Shown: in pieces, positions 27,650 through 36,514 of the stretch
Position numbering within the stretch: the first letter of the stretch is position 1
Layout of the letters: every line of letters begins with the position of its first letter
Assembly (NCBI RefSeq): GCF_000720115.1
Contig: NZ_JOIR01000003.1
Location: 186,001 to 250,000 of the forward strand
Length of the DNA stretch: 64,000 nucleotides
Source of the DNA: Streptomyces sp. NRRL F-2580
GTDB lineage: Bacteria > Actinomycetota > Actinomycetes > Streptomycetales > Streptomycetaceae
Reading direction: 5' to 3'
Program-made: the position numbers and the translations under genes
The notes under the pieces: model-generated
The model's input: only the letters and a program-made list of their open reading frames with translations
The model's database searches: none
Told to the model about the DNA's origin: nothing

Positions 27650-29238
27650 GGAGCGCGCAGGCTCCGTACGTCGAGGTGCCGCAGCACCCGGTCGACGACC
27701 TCCGGGTCGGAGCCGGGTTCGCTGCGGGCGGCCAGCACCTCGTGGCGGGCGGCCGACATCATCTCCCGCTGGATCCGCTGGATGTCGTGGAGCCGCTGCA
27801 CCCGCTTCGCGTACGCCTCGCGCCGTTCCTCGTCCACCATGTCCGGGCTGATCCTGGCCCCCACGTCGTACGCGCGCCGGGTCAGCTGCTCGACCAGGTC
27901 CTCCGGCAGCTCCTCGGCCTCGTCGATCTCCTTCAGCCGCCGCTTGGCGGCCCTCGCGGCGCGGATCGCCAGCTGCCGCTCGGCGTCCCGCCGCACGTCC
28001 GTGTCGGCCTCCACACCCAGCCGCCGCACCAGCCAGGGCAGCGTCAGCCCCTGGCACACCAAGGTCGCCATGATCACCGCGAACGCGATGAAGATGATCT
28101 CGTCACGCGCCGGGAAGGGCTCGCCCGCGTCCGTCTTCAGCGGGATGGCCAGGGCCAGGGCCACCGATGCCACCCCGCGCATCCCGGCCCACCACATCAC
28201 CACGCTCTCCCGCCAGCTCAACGGGATCTCCTCGTCGTAGTCGCGCAGCTGGTGCAGCTTCTTCGCGAGCCAGCCGGCCGGCAGCAGCCACACCAGCCGT
28301 ACGCCGACCACCACCGCGACCACGACCGCCGCCCATCCGACCATCTGCCACTCGCGGTCCTGCGCCGTCCCGAAGACGTTGTGCAGCTCCAGCCCGATCA
28401 GCCCGAAGGCCACCCCGGTGACCAGCGTGTCCACGACCTCCCAGAAGGTGTGCCCGGCGAGGCGCCCCAGCACGTCGTCGGCGTCGGACGCGTACTCGGC
28501 GAGGAACAGGGCCGTCGTCAGCACGGCCAGCACCCCCGATCCCTGGAGCTCCTCCGCGACCACGTACGACACGAAGGGCACCAGCAGCGTCAGTCCGATC
28601 TGGAGGGTGGCGTCGTCGAGCCGGCCCATCAGCCGGTGGGTGATCCAGCCGAGGGCCAGGCCGACGACCACCGCCACGACCGCGGACAGCACGAACTCCC
28701 CCAGCGCGTCGGGCCAGGAGAAGCTGCCGCTGACGGCCGCGGCGATCGCCACGTGGTAGAGCACGATCGCCGTCACGTCGTTGAAGAGCCCCTCGCCCTC
28801 CAGGATCGACACCATGCGGCGGGGCAGCCCGAGCGATCCGGCGACGGCGGTGGCGGCGACGGGGTCGGGCGGGGCCACGAGCGCTCCGAGCGCGACGGCG
28901 GCGGCGAGCGGCAGCGCGGGCACCACGGTGTACGCGACGGCGGCGACGGCGGCGGTCGTGACGAACACCAGGGCCACGGCCAGCAGGAGGATGGGCCGCA
29001 CGTTGGCGGCGAACTGCCGCCACGAGGTCCGCTGCACGGAGGCGTACAGCAGCGGCGGCAGCACCAGCGGCAGGATGAAATCGGGCGGGACGTCGACCTC
29101 CGGCACGGCCGGCACCAGCGCGAGGACCACCCCGCCGAGGGTCATGAGGACGGGCGCGGGCAGTCCCAGCCGGTCCCCGAGCGGCACCATGACCACGGCG
29201 CCGAGCAGCAGCACGAAGAGCAGAGCAAGCTGATCCAC
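27646..29238 (-). CDS. Na+/H+ antiporter (CPA1/NhaP family)
   Basis: A 530-aa membrane antiporter with about 12 helices. Conserved ion-binding segments are LGALVAPPDPVAATAVAGSL and EGEGLFNDVTAIVLYHVA; the ND pair is the CPA1 hallmark. The C-terminal ~120 residues are a charged cytosolic tail (ERQLAIRAARAAKRRLKEID...). I chose GTG 29238 (DQLALLFVLLLGAVV) as it begins the first helix. It handles sodium and pH homeostasis. Confidence 0.93.
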   Translation of the reverse strand: MDQLALLFVLLLGAVVMVPLGDRLGLPAPVLMTLGGVVLALVPAVPEVDVPPDFILPLVLPPLLYASVQRTSWRQFAANVRPILLLAVALVFVTTAAVAAVAYTVVPALPLAAAVALGALVAPPDPVAATAVAGSLGLPRRMVSILEGEGLFNDVTAIVLYHVAIAAAVSGSFSWPDALGEFVLSAVVAVVVGLALGWITHRLMGRLDDATLQIGLTLLVPFVSYVVAEELQGSGVLAVLTTALFLAEYASDADDVLGRLAGHTFWEVVDTLVTGVAFGLIGLELHNVFGTAQDREWQMVGWAAVVVAVVVGVRLVWLLPAGWLAKKLHQLRDYDEEIPLSWRESVVMWWAGMRGVASVALALAIPLKTDAGEPFPARDEIIFIAFAVIMATLVCQGLTLPWLVRRLGVEADTDVRRDAERQLAIRAARAAKRRLKEIDEAEELPEDLVEQLTRRAYDVGARISPDMVDEERREAYAKRVQRLHDIQRIQREMMSAARHEVLAARSEPGSDPEVVDRVLRHLDVRSLRAP

Positions 29239-29340
29239 TCCCCCACCCTGCCAGTCCGCTGCGCTTGGCCCGGGCGGTGACTGCGGCGACCCCGCGTGTC
29301 GCCCCCGCGAGGCGCCGCCCCGCACCCCCACGGCGCTCCG

Positions 29341-29400
29341 CGCCCGCGCCTCAAACGCCGGCGGGGCTGAAAAGCCAGGGCGGCGTCTGAGGCGCGGGGG
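29341..29400. repeat. Dispersed GC-rich intergenic repeat, copy 2 (inverted pair)
   Basis: A minus-orientation copy (CGCCTCAAACGCCGGCGGGGCTG) followed at once by a degenerate plus copy (CAGGGCGGCGTCTGAGGCGCGGG). It lies in the 191-base gap between the GNAT and antiporter genes. The arms can form a hairpin. Confidence 0.7.
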
Positions 29401-29429
29401 GGCAGGGCCTCCGCAACGGCGCCGCAGGG

Positions 29430-29900
29430 CTACGGTAAGGGGCGCCGCATCGCGCGGTGGGGGATGCCCGCGTCCTGGAACTCCGGCCCGTAGGCCACGT
29501 ACCCGAGGCGCTCGTAGAAGCCCAGCGCATGCGTCTGCGCGCCGAGGTCGACGGCCGTCAGCCCGAGCCGGGACGCCTCGGCCTCGATCGCCCGGACCAG
29601 GGCCACGCCCACGCCCAGCCCGCGCGCGACCTTGCGTACGGCCAGCCGGCCCAGCGAGCCGACCGCCGGGTCGCCGGTCTTGGCCCGCCCGGCGGCGCCG
29701 TGGAGCAGCCGGCCGGTGCCCAGCGGCTCCCCGTCCGCCCCGACGGCCAGTACGTGCACCGCGCCCGCGTCGTACGCGTCGTACTCGATCGACTCCGGCA
29801 CGGACTGCTCGACCACGAACACCTCGGTCCGCACGGCGAAGCACGCCGCCATGTCGGCCTCGGAGTCCGCGACCCGCACCTCGAAGCCGACGGCGGTCAC
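29430..29900 (-). CDS. GNAT family N-acetyltransferase
   Basis: A 156-aa GNAT protein of the ElaA-like group. It has [19 protein letters not shown] near the N terminus, then the acetyl-CoA loop [16 protein letters not shown] and C-terminal [17 protein letters not shown] 29900 overlaps the stop of the upstream RluA-type gene (GTGA), so it is coupled to it. The substrate is unknown. Confidence 0.88.
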   Translation of the reverse strand: MTAVGFEVRVADSEADMAACFAVRTEVFVVEQSVPESIEYDAYDAGAVHVLAVGADGEPLGTGRLLHGAAGRAKTGDPAVGSLGRLAVRKVARGLGVGVALVRAIEAEASRLGLTAVDLGAQTHALGFYERLGYVAYGPEFQDAGIPHRAMRRPLP

Positions 29901-30838
29901 TCGCTCTCCGCCCGGATCACGTCCAGGGCGTGCTGCAGGTCGGCCGGGTAGCCGCTCTCGAACTCCACCCACCGGCCGTCGGACGGGTGCTCGAAGCCGA
30001 GCCGCACCGCGTGCAGCCACTGCCGGGCCAGGCCCAGCCGCTTCGCGACCGTCGGGTCCGCGCCGTACGTCAGGTCGCCGACACAGGGGTGCCGGTGCGC
30101 GGACATGTGCACGCGGATCTGGTGCGTACGGCCGGTCTCCAGCTTGATGTCGAGCAGCGAGGCGGCGCGGAAGGCCTCGATCAGGTCGTAGTGGGTGACG
30201 GAGGGCTTGCCCTCCTGGATCACGGCCCACTTGTAGTCCGCGCTGGGGTGGCGGCCGATCGGCGCGTCGATCGTGCCGCTCATCGGGTCCGGGTGCCCCT
30301 GCACCAGCGCGTGGTAGCGCTTGTCCACGACCCGCTCGCGGAACTGGTTCTTCAGCGAGGTGTACGCGCGCTCCGACTTCGCGACGGCCATCAGGCCGGA
30401 CGTGCCGACGTCGAGGCGGTGCACGATGCCCTGGCGCTCGGAGGCGCCGGAGGTGGAGATGCGGTAGCCGGCCGCGGCGAGGCCGCCGATGACGGTGGTG
30501 CCGGTCCAGCCGGGGCTCGGGTGGGCGGCGACGCCCACCGGCTTCATGATGACCACGATGTCGTCGTCGTCGTGGACGATCTCCATGCCGGGGACCGGCT
30601 CGGAGACGACCTCGACCGCGCGCGGCGGCTCGGGCATCTCGACTTCGAGCCAGGCGCCACCGTGCACACGCTCGGACTTCCCGACGACACTGCCGTCGAC
30701 CGACACCTTCCCCGCGGCCGCGAGATCGGCCGCCTTCGTCCGGGAGAAACCGAACATACGGGCGATGGCGGCGTCCACGCGCTCGCCTTCGAGGCCATCG
30801 GGAACGGGCAGGGTGCGGATCTCGGGAATCGTACTCAC
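29897..30838 (-). CDS. RluA family pseudouridine synthase (RluD-like)
   Basis: A 313-aa enzyme with an N-terminal S4 RNA-binding domain ([20 protein letters not shown]) and the catalytic domain. The active-site Asp is in [17 protein letters not shown], and [17 protein letters not shown] is the second family motif. It converts uridine to pseudouridine, probably in 23S rRNA; the target site is not determinable from sequence. The start is GTG 30838. It lies just after lspA, as is usual in bacteria. Confidence 0.93.
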   Translation of the reverse strand: MSTIPEIRTLPVPDGLEGERVDAAIARMFGFSRTKAADLAAAGKVSVDGSVVGKSERVHGGAWLEVEMPEPPRAVEVVSEPVPGMEIVHDDDDIVVIMKPVGVAAHPSPGWTGTTVIGGLAAAGYRISTSGASERQGIVHRLDVGTSGLMAVAKSERAYTSLKNQFRERVVDKRYHALVQGHPDPMSGTIDAPIGRHPSADYKWAVIQEGKPSVTHYDLIEAFRAASLLDIKLETGRTHQIRVHMSAHRHPCVGDLTYGADPTVAKRLGLARQWLHAVRLGFEHPSDGRWVEFESGYPADLQHALDVIRAESE

Positions 30839-30879
30839 CCGTCGAGTATGCAGGACTCGACGGCGCACCCGTCCCGCGA

Positions 30880-31440
30880 TCAGTCCTTGTGGACGGTGCC
30901 GTCCGGGTCCAGGCCCTTGAAGGACAGCAGGACGATCAGGATGCCGCCGCACACGATCGCCGAGTCGGCGAGGTTGAAGACCGCGAAATGGGCCGGCGCG
31001 ATGAAGTCGACGACCGCGCCCCGGAACACCCCCGGCGAACGGAAGATCCGGTCGGTCAGATTGCCCAGCGCACCGCCCAGCAGCAGGCCCAGCGCGATCG
31101 CCCACGGCAGGCTGTAGAGCTTGCGCGCGAGCCGCACGATCACCACGATCACGGAGGCCGCGATGCAGGTGAAGATGATGGTGAACGCCTCGCCGAAGCC
31201 GAAGGCGGCGCCCGGGTTGCGGACCGCCTCGAACTTCAGCAGGTCACCGATGATCTCGATCGGCGGCTGGTGCTCCAGCTTCGCCACGACCAGCATTTTG
31301 GTGCCGAGGTCCAGCAGGTAGGCGAGCACCGCCACGACGAGCAGCGCCGCGATCCGCCGGCGCCCCTTGGGCACGGCGGACTCCGGCTGGGCGTCGTCCC
31401 CGACCTCCGGCGTACCGATGATGCGCTCCGCCTCTGCCAC
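30880..31440 (-). CDS. lspA: Lipoprotein signal peptidase II
   Basis: A 186-aa inner-membrane aspartyl protease that cleaves prolipoprotein signal peptides. It has four membrane helices. The catalytic dyad lies in [12 protein letters not shown] and [12 protein letters not shown], and [12 protein letters not shown] is the conserved loop. A charged N-terminal extension of about 35 residues precedes the first helix. The start is GTG 31440. Confidence 0.95.
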   Translation of the reverse strand: MAEAERIIGTPEVGDDAQPESAVPKGRRRIAALLVVAVLAYLLDLGTKMLVVAKLEHQPPIEIIGDLLKFEAVRNPGAAFGFGEAFTIIFTCIAASVIVVIVRLARKLYSLPWAIALGLLLGGALGNLTDRIFRSPGVFRGAVVDFIAPAHFAVFNLADSAIVCGGILIVLLSFKGLDPDGTVHKD

Positions 31441-31562
31441 GTGAGTCCCTCGAACTAGCTCGAACCAGGCTCCTCCTGGACCCTGACGAGACACGAGGGT
31501 ACGTCAGGGCCCCCGCGCACCGCCTGCCCCACCTCCACCTGATTCCGGGCCCGGGCCGCCGC

Positions 31563-32447
31563 CTAGTGCCGCCGCTCCTGCTTCTGCTTGCAGTCCACGC
31601 ACAGGGTGGCCCGTGGGAAGGCCTGCATCCTGGCCTTGCCGATGGGCTGCCCGCAGTTCTCGCAGAGCCCGTACGTGCCCGCCGCCAGCCGTTCCAGGGC
31701 CCGCTCGGTCTGCTCCAGCATCGAGGTGGCGTTCGCCGCGAGGGCCAGCTCGGACTCCCGGGTGATGTTCTTGGTGCCGGTGTCGGCCTGGTCATCGCCC
31801 GCGCCGTCGCCCGAGTCCCGCATCAGGCCGCTGATCGCCACTTCCGAGGCGTCGAGCTCGGCGCGCAGCCGCAGCACCTCGCTCGTCAGCTCGCTGCGGG
31901 CCTCGTCGACCTCCGTTTGGGTCCAGGGGTCCTCGCCGGGCCGTACGGCGAGCTCGCCGGGGGTGAGGGCCGCCGTGGCCCGCACCTTGGGCAGCCCGCT
32001 GGTGGCGGCCGCAGCCGTCTTCCTCGCCGTGCCGGTGCTCTTCTTGGCAACCACTTTCCGGACTCCCGTCTTCTTCGCGGCATGCGCCGCCCCCTCGGTC
32101 GCGTCCTGCTTGGCCGCTACCGTCCGCTTGTCGACGGCGGTCGTCTTCGTGACGGTGGTCGCCTTGTCGGCCGGCGCCTTCCTGGCCGGAACCTTCTTCA
32201 CCGCAGTCGACTTCACCGCAGTCGTCTTCACCGCAGTCGTCTTCACCGGCGCCTTCTTCACCGCAGTCGTCTTCGGCGGAGCCTTCTTGGCCGCGGCCTT
32301 CTTCGCCGGAGCCTTCGTGGCAGCGGCGGCCTTCCCGGCAGCGGTCGCCTTCCTGGCGGGAGCCGTGTCCTCGGAGGCCTCCGCCTTCCCTGCGGCCTTC
32401 CCGACAGCCTTCTTGGCAGTACTCCCGGCGGTCTTCTTCGCCACCAT
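31563..32447 (-). CDS. TraR/DksA-type zinc-finger protein with Lys/Ala-rich N-terminal tail
   Basis: A 294-aa protein in two parts. Residues 1–~160 are a Lys/Ala/Thr/Pro-rich tail with repeats such as KTTAVK and KAPVK, like histone H1 or HU C-terminal tails. Residues ~175–294 form a DksA-like coiled coil and a four-Cys zinc finger, CENCGQPIG...CVDCKQ. DksA relatives act on RNA polymerase; the tail suggests DNA or RNA binding. The start is ATG 32447, with GAAGGGG about ten bases upstream. A 15-bp tandem repeat encodes part of the tail. Confidence 0.85.
   Translation of the reverse strand: MVAKKTAGSTAKKAVGKAAGKAEASEDTAPARKATAAGKAAAATKAPAKKAAAKKAPPKTTAVKKAPVKTTAVKTTAVKSTAVKKVPARKAPADKATTVTKTTAVDKRTVAAKQDATEGAAHAAKKTGVRKVVAKKSTGTARKTAAAATSGLPKVRATAALTPGELAVRPGEDPWTQTEVDEARSELTSEVLRLRAELDASEVAISGLMRDSGDGAGDDQADTGTKNITRESELALAANATSMLEQTERALERLAAGTYGLCENCGQPIGKARMQAFPRATLCVDCKQKQERRH
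32196..32270. repeat. 15-bp tandem repeat inside the DksA-like gene
   Basis: Five consecutive 15-bp units; four read CTTCACCGCAGTCGT/A and one is variant (CTTCACCGGCGCCTT). On the coding strand they give five-residue T-T-A-V-K type repeats of the basic tail. Such arrays change length by slippage. Confidence 0.85.
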
Positions 32448-32776
32448 GGCCGCGGCCCCTTCACATACTGTGATCATTGCTCGCGAATCATGCCGGAACG
32501 ATAAATCGACTCCAGCCCCGCGGCAACGGGGCACGCATCCATCGAGGTCAACCTGCATCCGTTGTGCCCATCCGGAGCCCCGGTAATCCGCCACTCCCGC
32601 CCCACCCGCGTCCGTACCGGCGCCCTGGGTCCATTCGGGTCACGCACGGCCCGCCCCGCGCTCCCGGCCGCGCTCCGCCCGCGCCCCCGCCACGCCGTGC
32701 CGCCGCCCCCCGCACGGGCCCCCGCAAACCGGTCGGCCGCGCGTGCCCCCGGCCCGTACACTGGGCCCAGCGAAAG
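32448..32776. other. Intergenic region upstream of the ileS leader
   Basis: A 329-base gap with no supported gene. It must hold the promoters of the DksA-like gene (minus) and ileS (plus). A TACACT hexamer at 32757–32762, just before the predicted T-box, is a possible -10 element, but I see no convincing -35. Confidence 0.4.
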
Positions 32777-33050
32777 GCATGGACGGGGACGAGTAGCGCC
32801 GTACGCAGCCAGGAGCGACCCGGGGACGGTGAGAGCCCGGGGGCGAGCGCGACGCGAAGGATCACCCCTGAGCCGCCGGAAGAAACCCGCACGGATCCCC
32901 GTACGGCGAGTAGAACCGGCTTCGCACCCCAATGAGGGGGCCACCGGATCCGTCCGGCGGCCAAGGAGGGTGGTACCGCGGGAGCAGGCGTCCTGGATCT
33001 TCCAGAACGGCTCTCGTCCCTCCGGACGGAAGTGACACCCCGCCGGAGGA
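32777..33050 (+). promoter_or_regulatory. T-box riboswitch of ileS (translational, actinobacterial type)
   Basis: The leader carries the T-box core AAGGAGGGTGGTACCGCGGG (32963–32982); TGGT (32971–32974) can pair with the ACCA end of uncharged tRNA. AGGG (32967–32970) can pair with CCCT (33018–33021) to form the antisequestor. An ATC triplet at 32861–32863 is the likely specifier for tRNA-Ile. CCTCCGG (33019–33025) is exactly complementary to CCGGAGG (33042–33048), which contains the ileS ribosome site. The two pairings exclude each other, so uncharged tRNA should free the Shine–Dalgarno. This matches known actinobacterial ileS T-boxes. Confidence 0.9.
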
Positions 33051-33063
33051 AGAGTTCAGCCTC

Positions 33064-36000
33064 ATGACCACACCGCCGCAGTACCGCCCGGTACCCGCCC
33101 AGGTCGACCTGCCTGCCCTCGAGCATGCGGTCCTCGACTTCTGGCGCGAGAGCAAGACCTTCGCCAAGACCCTGGAGCAGTCCGAGGGACGCCCCGAGTG
33201 GGTCTTCTACGAGGGCCCGCCGACCGCGAACGGCATGCCCGGCGCGCACCACATCGAGGCCCGCGTCTTCAAGGACGTCTTCCCCCGCTTCCGCACCATG
33301 CGCGGCTACCACGTGGCCCGCAAGGCCGGCTGGGACTGCCACGGCCTGCCCGTCGAGCTCGCCGTCGAGAAGGAGCTCGGCTTCAACGGCAAGCAGGACA
33401 TCGAGGCGTACGGCATCGCCGAGTTCAACGCCAAGTGCCGCGAGTCCGTGACCCGCCACACCGACGCGTTCACCGAGCTCACGACCCGGATGGGCTACTG
33501 GGTCGACCTGGACGACGCCTACCGGACCATGGACCCCGAGTACGTCGAGTCCGTGTGGTGGTCGCTGAAGGAGATCTTCAACAAGGGTCTGCTCACCCAG
33601 GACCACCGCGTCGCCCCCTGGTGCCCGCGCTGCGGCACCGGCCTCTCGGACCACGAGCTGGCCCAGGGCTACGAGACGGTCGTGGACCCCTCGGTCTACG
33701 TCCGCTTCCCGCTGACCTCCGGCCCGCTCGCGGGCGAGGCGGCGCTGCTGGTGTGGACGACGACCCCGTGGACCCTGGTGTCCAACACGGCCGTCGCCGC
33801 GCACCCCGAGGTCACCTACGTCGTCGCCACCAACGGCGAGGAGAAGCTGGTCGTCGCCCAGCCGCTGCTGGAGAAGTCCCTGGGCGAGGGCTGGGAGGCC
33901 ACCGGCCAGACCTTCACGGGCAAGGAGATGGAGCGCTGGACGTACGAGCGCCCCTTCGGCCTCGTCGAGTTCCCGGCGCCCGCCCACTACGTCGTGAACG
34001 CCGAGTACGTCACGACCGAGGACGGCACCGGTCTGGTCCACCAGTCCCCCGCCTTCGGCGCCGACGACCTCGCGGTCTGCCGCGCGTACGGCCTGCCCGT
34101 CGTGAACCCGGTCCGCCCCGACGGCACCTTCGAGGAGGAGGTCCCGCTGGTCGGCGGCATCTTCTTCAAGAAGGCCGACGAGAAGCTGACCGCCGACCTC
34201 GACGCGCGCGGCCTGCTCTTCAAGCACATCGCCTACGAGCACAGCTACCCGCACTGCTGGCGCTGTCACACGGCCCTGCTCTACTACGCGCAGCCGTCCT
34301 GGTACATCCGCACCACCGCCGTCAAGGACGCGATGCTGCGGGAGAACGAGAAGACGAACTGGTTCCCGGACTCGGTCAAGCAGGGCCGCTTCGGCGACTG
34401 GCTGAACAACAACATCGACTGGGCGCTCTCCCGCAACCGCTACTGGGGCACCCCGCTGCCGATCTGGCGCTGTGAGGAGAACCACCTCACCTGCGTCGGC
34501 TCCCGCGCCGAGCTGAGCGAGCTCTCCGGCCAGGACCACTCGAACCTGGACCCGCACCGCCCGTACATCGACGACGTAACCTTCCCCTGCACCGCCGAGG
34601 GCTGCACCCTCACCTCGGTCCGCGTGCCGGAGGTCATCGACGCCTGGTACGACTCGGGCTCGATGCCGTTCGCGCAGTGGGGCTACCCGTACAAGAACAA
34701 GGAGATCTTCGAGAAGCGCTACCCGGCGCAGTTCATCTCGGAGGCCATCGACCAGACCCGCGGCTGGTTCTACACGCTGATGGCGGTCGGCACCCTCGTC
34801 TTCGACAAGTCCTCCTACGAGAACGTGGTCTGCCTGGGCCACATCCTCGCCGAGGACGGCCGCAAGATGTCCAAGCACCTGGGCAACATCCTCCAGCCGA
34901 TCCCGCTCATGGACCAGCACGGCGCGGACGCGGTGCGCTGGTTCATGGCGGCCGGCGGCTCCCCGTGGGCGGCGCGGCGCGTCGGCCACGGCACGATCCA
35001 GGAGGTCGTGCGCAAGACGCTCCTCACGTACTGGAACACGGTCGCCTTCCAGGCGCTGTACGCCCGTACGTCGAACTGGGCGCCCTCCGCGGCCGACCCG
35101 GCCCCGGCGGACCGCACGGTCCTCGACCGCTGGCTGCTCTCCGAGCTCCACACCCTCGTCGCCGAGGTCACGGACGCGATGGAGGCGTACGACACCCAGC
35201 GCGCCGGCAAGCTGCTGTCCGCGTTCGTGGACGACCTGTCGAACTGGTACGTCCGCCGCTCGCGCCGCCGCTTCTGGCAGGGCGACAAGGCTGCCCTGAG
35301 CACCCTGCACGAGGTCGTCGAGACGGTCACGCGCCTGATGGCCCCGCTCACCCCCTTCATCACCGAGCGGGTCTGGCAGGACATGATCGTCCCGGTCACC
35401 CCGGACGCCCCGGAGTCGGTGCACCTGTCGACGTGGCCGGCCGCCGACACCTCGGCGATCGACCCGACCCTCTCTCAGCAGATGCTGCTGGTCCGCCGCC
35501 TGGTGGAGCTGGGCCGGGCCACGCGGGCCGAGTCGGGCGTGAAGACCCGCCAGCCGCTTTCCCGGGCCCTGGTCGGCGCGACGGGCTTCGACGCCCTGTC
35601 CCCCGACCTCCAGGCCCAGATCACGGAGGAGCTGAACGTCTCCTCCCTGGCCTCCCTGTCGGAGGTCGGCGGCTCGCTGGTCGACACGACGGCGAAGGCG
35701 AACTTCCGGGCGCTGGGCAAGCGCTTCGGCAAGGGCGTCCAGGACGTGGCGAAGGCGGTGGCCGCGGCCGACGCGGCGGCGCTGTCCCTGGCCCTGCGGT
35801 CCGGCTCGGCGGTCATCTCGCTGAACGGCGAGGAGATCTCCCTCTCCCCGGAGGAGGTCATCATCACGGAGACCCCGCGCGAGGGCTGGTCGGTGGCGTC
35901 CGACTCCGGCGCGACGGTGGCCCTGGACCTGGAGATCACCCCGGAGCTGCGGCTGGCGGGCCTGGCGCGTGACGCGATCCGCCTGATCCAGGAGGCCCGC

Positions 36001-36210
36001 AAGAACTCGGGGCTGGACGTGGCGGACCGCATCGCCCTGCGGTGGTCCTCCGCGGACCCGGAGGTCGTGACGGCCCTGACGGACCACGCCGGCCTGATCG
36101 CGGACGAGGTCCTCGCCACGGACTTCGCCTCCGGCGAGGCCGACGGCGCGTACGGTGACCCGTTCACGGACGAGTCCCTGTCCCTGACGTTCCGCCTCCG
36201 CAAGGCGTAA
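33064..36210 (+). CDS. ileS: Isoleucyl-tRNA synthetase
   Basis: A 1048-aa class I synthetase of the long, eukaryote-like type usual in actinobacteria. The HIGH motif appears as PTANGMPGAHH (about 53–63) and KMSKS as KMSKHLGN (about 602). The editing CP1 domain (TTPWTLVSNTAVAAHPEV) and the C-terminal anticodon-binding domain are present. ATG 33064 is preceded by GGAGGA at 33045–33050, which the T-box controls. It is monocistronic, with a strong terminator after it. Confidence 0.97.
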   Translation: MTTPPQYRPVPAQVDLPALEHAVLDFWRESKTFAKTLEQSEGRPEWVFYEGPPTANGMPGAHHIEARVFKDVFPRFRTMRGYHVARKAGWDCHGLPVELAVEKELGFNGKQDIEAYGIAEFNAKCRESVTRHTDAFTELTTRMGYWVDLDDAYRTMDPEYVESVWWSLKEIFNKGLLTQDHRVAPWCPRCGTGLSDHELAQGYETVVDPSVYVRFPLTSGPLAGEAALLVWTTTPWTLVSNTAVAAHPEVTYVVATNGEEKLVVAQPLLEKSLGEGWEATGQTFTGKEMERWTYERPFGLVEFPAPAHYVVNAEYVTTEDGTGLVHQSPAFGADDLAVCRAYGLPVVNPVRPDGTFEEEVPLVGGIFFKKADEKLTADLDARGLLFKHIAYEHSYPHCWRCHTALLYYAQPSWYIRTTAVKDAMLRENEKTNWFPDSVKQGRFGDWLNNNIDWALSRNRYWGTPLPIWRCEENHLTCVGSRAELSELSGQDHSNLDPHRPYIDDVTFPCTAEGCTLTSVRVPEVIDAWYDSGSMPFAQWGYPYKNKEIFEKRYPAQFISEAIDQTRGWFYTLMAVGTLVFDKSSYENVVCLGHILAEDGRKMSKHLGNILQPIPLMDQHGADAVRWFMAAGGSPWAARRVGHGTIQEVVRKTLLTYWNTVAFQALYARTSNWAPSAADPAPADRTVLDRWLLSELHTLVAEVTDAMEAYDTQRAGKLLSAFVDDLSNWYVRRSRRRFWQGDKAALSTLHEVVETVTRLMAPLTPFITERVWQDMIVPVTPDAPESVHLSTWPAADTSAIDPTLSQQMLLVRRLVELGRATRAESGVKTRQPLSRALVGATGFDALSPDLQAQITEELNVSSLASLSEVGGSLVDTTAKANFRALGKRFGKGVQDVAKAVAAADAAALSLALRSGSAVISLNGEEISLSPEEVIITETPREGWSVASDSGATVALDLEITPELRLAGLARDAIRLIQEARKNSGLDVADRIALRWSSADPEVVTALTDHAGLIADEVLATDFASGEADGAYGDPFTDESLSLTFRLRKA

Positions 36211-36223
36211 CCCTCGGACCGAG

Positions 36224-36259
36224 CGGCCCGTACCTCCCCCGGCCGGGAGGTACGGGCCG
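36224..36259 (+). terminator. Terminator after ileS
   Basis: A perfect 15-bp inverted repeat (36224–36238 / 36245–36259) with a 6-base loop, followed by TTTCCCTTTCTT, 13 bases after the stop. Confidence 0.88.
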
Positions 36260-36305
36260 TTTCCCTTTCTTGGGGCTCCGCCGCACCATCCAGCCTCGCC
36301 GCACC

Positions 36306-36410
36306 ATCCAGCCCCGCCGGCGTTTGAGGCGCGGGGTTCGGGGCGGAGCCCCGGTCTTTCAGCCCCGCCGGCGTTTGAGGCGCGGGGGCTCGGGGGCAGC
36401 GCCCCCGCAA
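36306..36410 (+). repeat. Dispersed GC-rich intergenic repeat, copy 3 (two tandem units)
   Basis: Two direct copies of CAGCCCCGCCGGCGTTTGAGGCGCGGGG, at about 36308 and 36360, each followed by a GGGGC..GCCCC block. They fill the gap (36211–36514, 304 bases) between convergent ileS and divIVA, which holds no gene. Confidence 0.85.
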
Positions 36411-36434
36411 CCGCGCCGCACCCGGGTACGCAAA

Positions 36435-36476
36435 CGGGCCGGGCCCGAGGTTCCGTGGAACCTCGGGCCCGGCCCG
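36435..36476 (-). terminator. Terminator after divIVA
   Basis: A perfect 20-bp inverted repeat (36435–36454 / 36457–36476) with only two bases between the arms, 38 bases past the divIVA stop. It ends the minus-strand division-gene region. Confidence 0.85.
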
Positions 36477-36514
36477 GAAAGCGCGGCTGCCGACCGCAGA
36501 GACGGCGGCGGCGC

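Noticed and set aside
32548..36087. Long minus-strand open frame opposite ileS
   Set aside because: It is a compositional shadow of ileS with no recognisable protein features.
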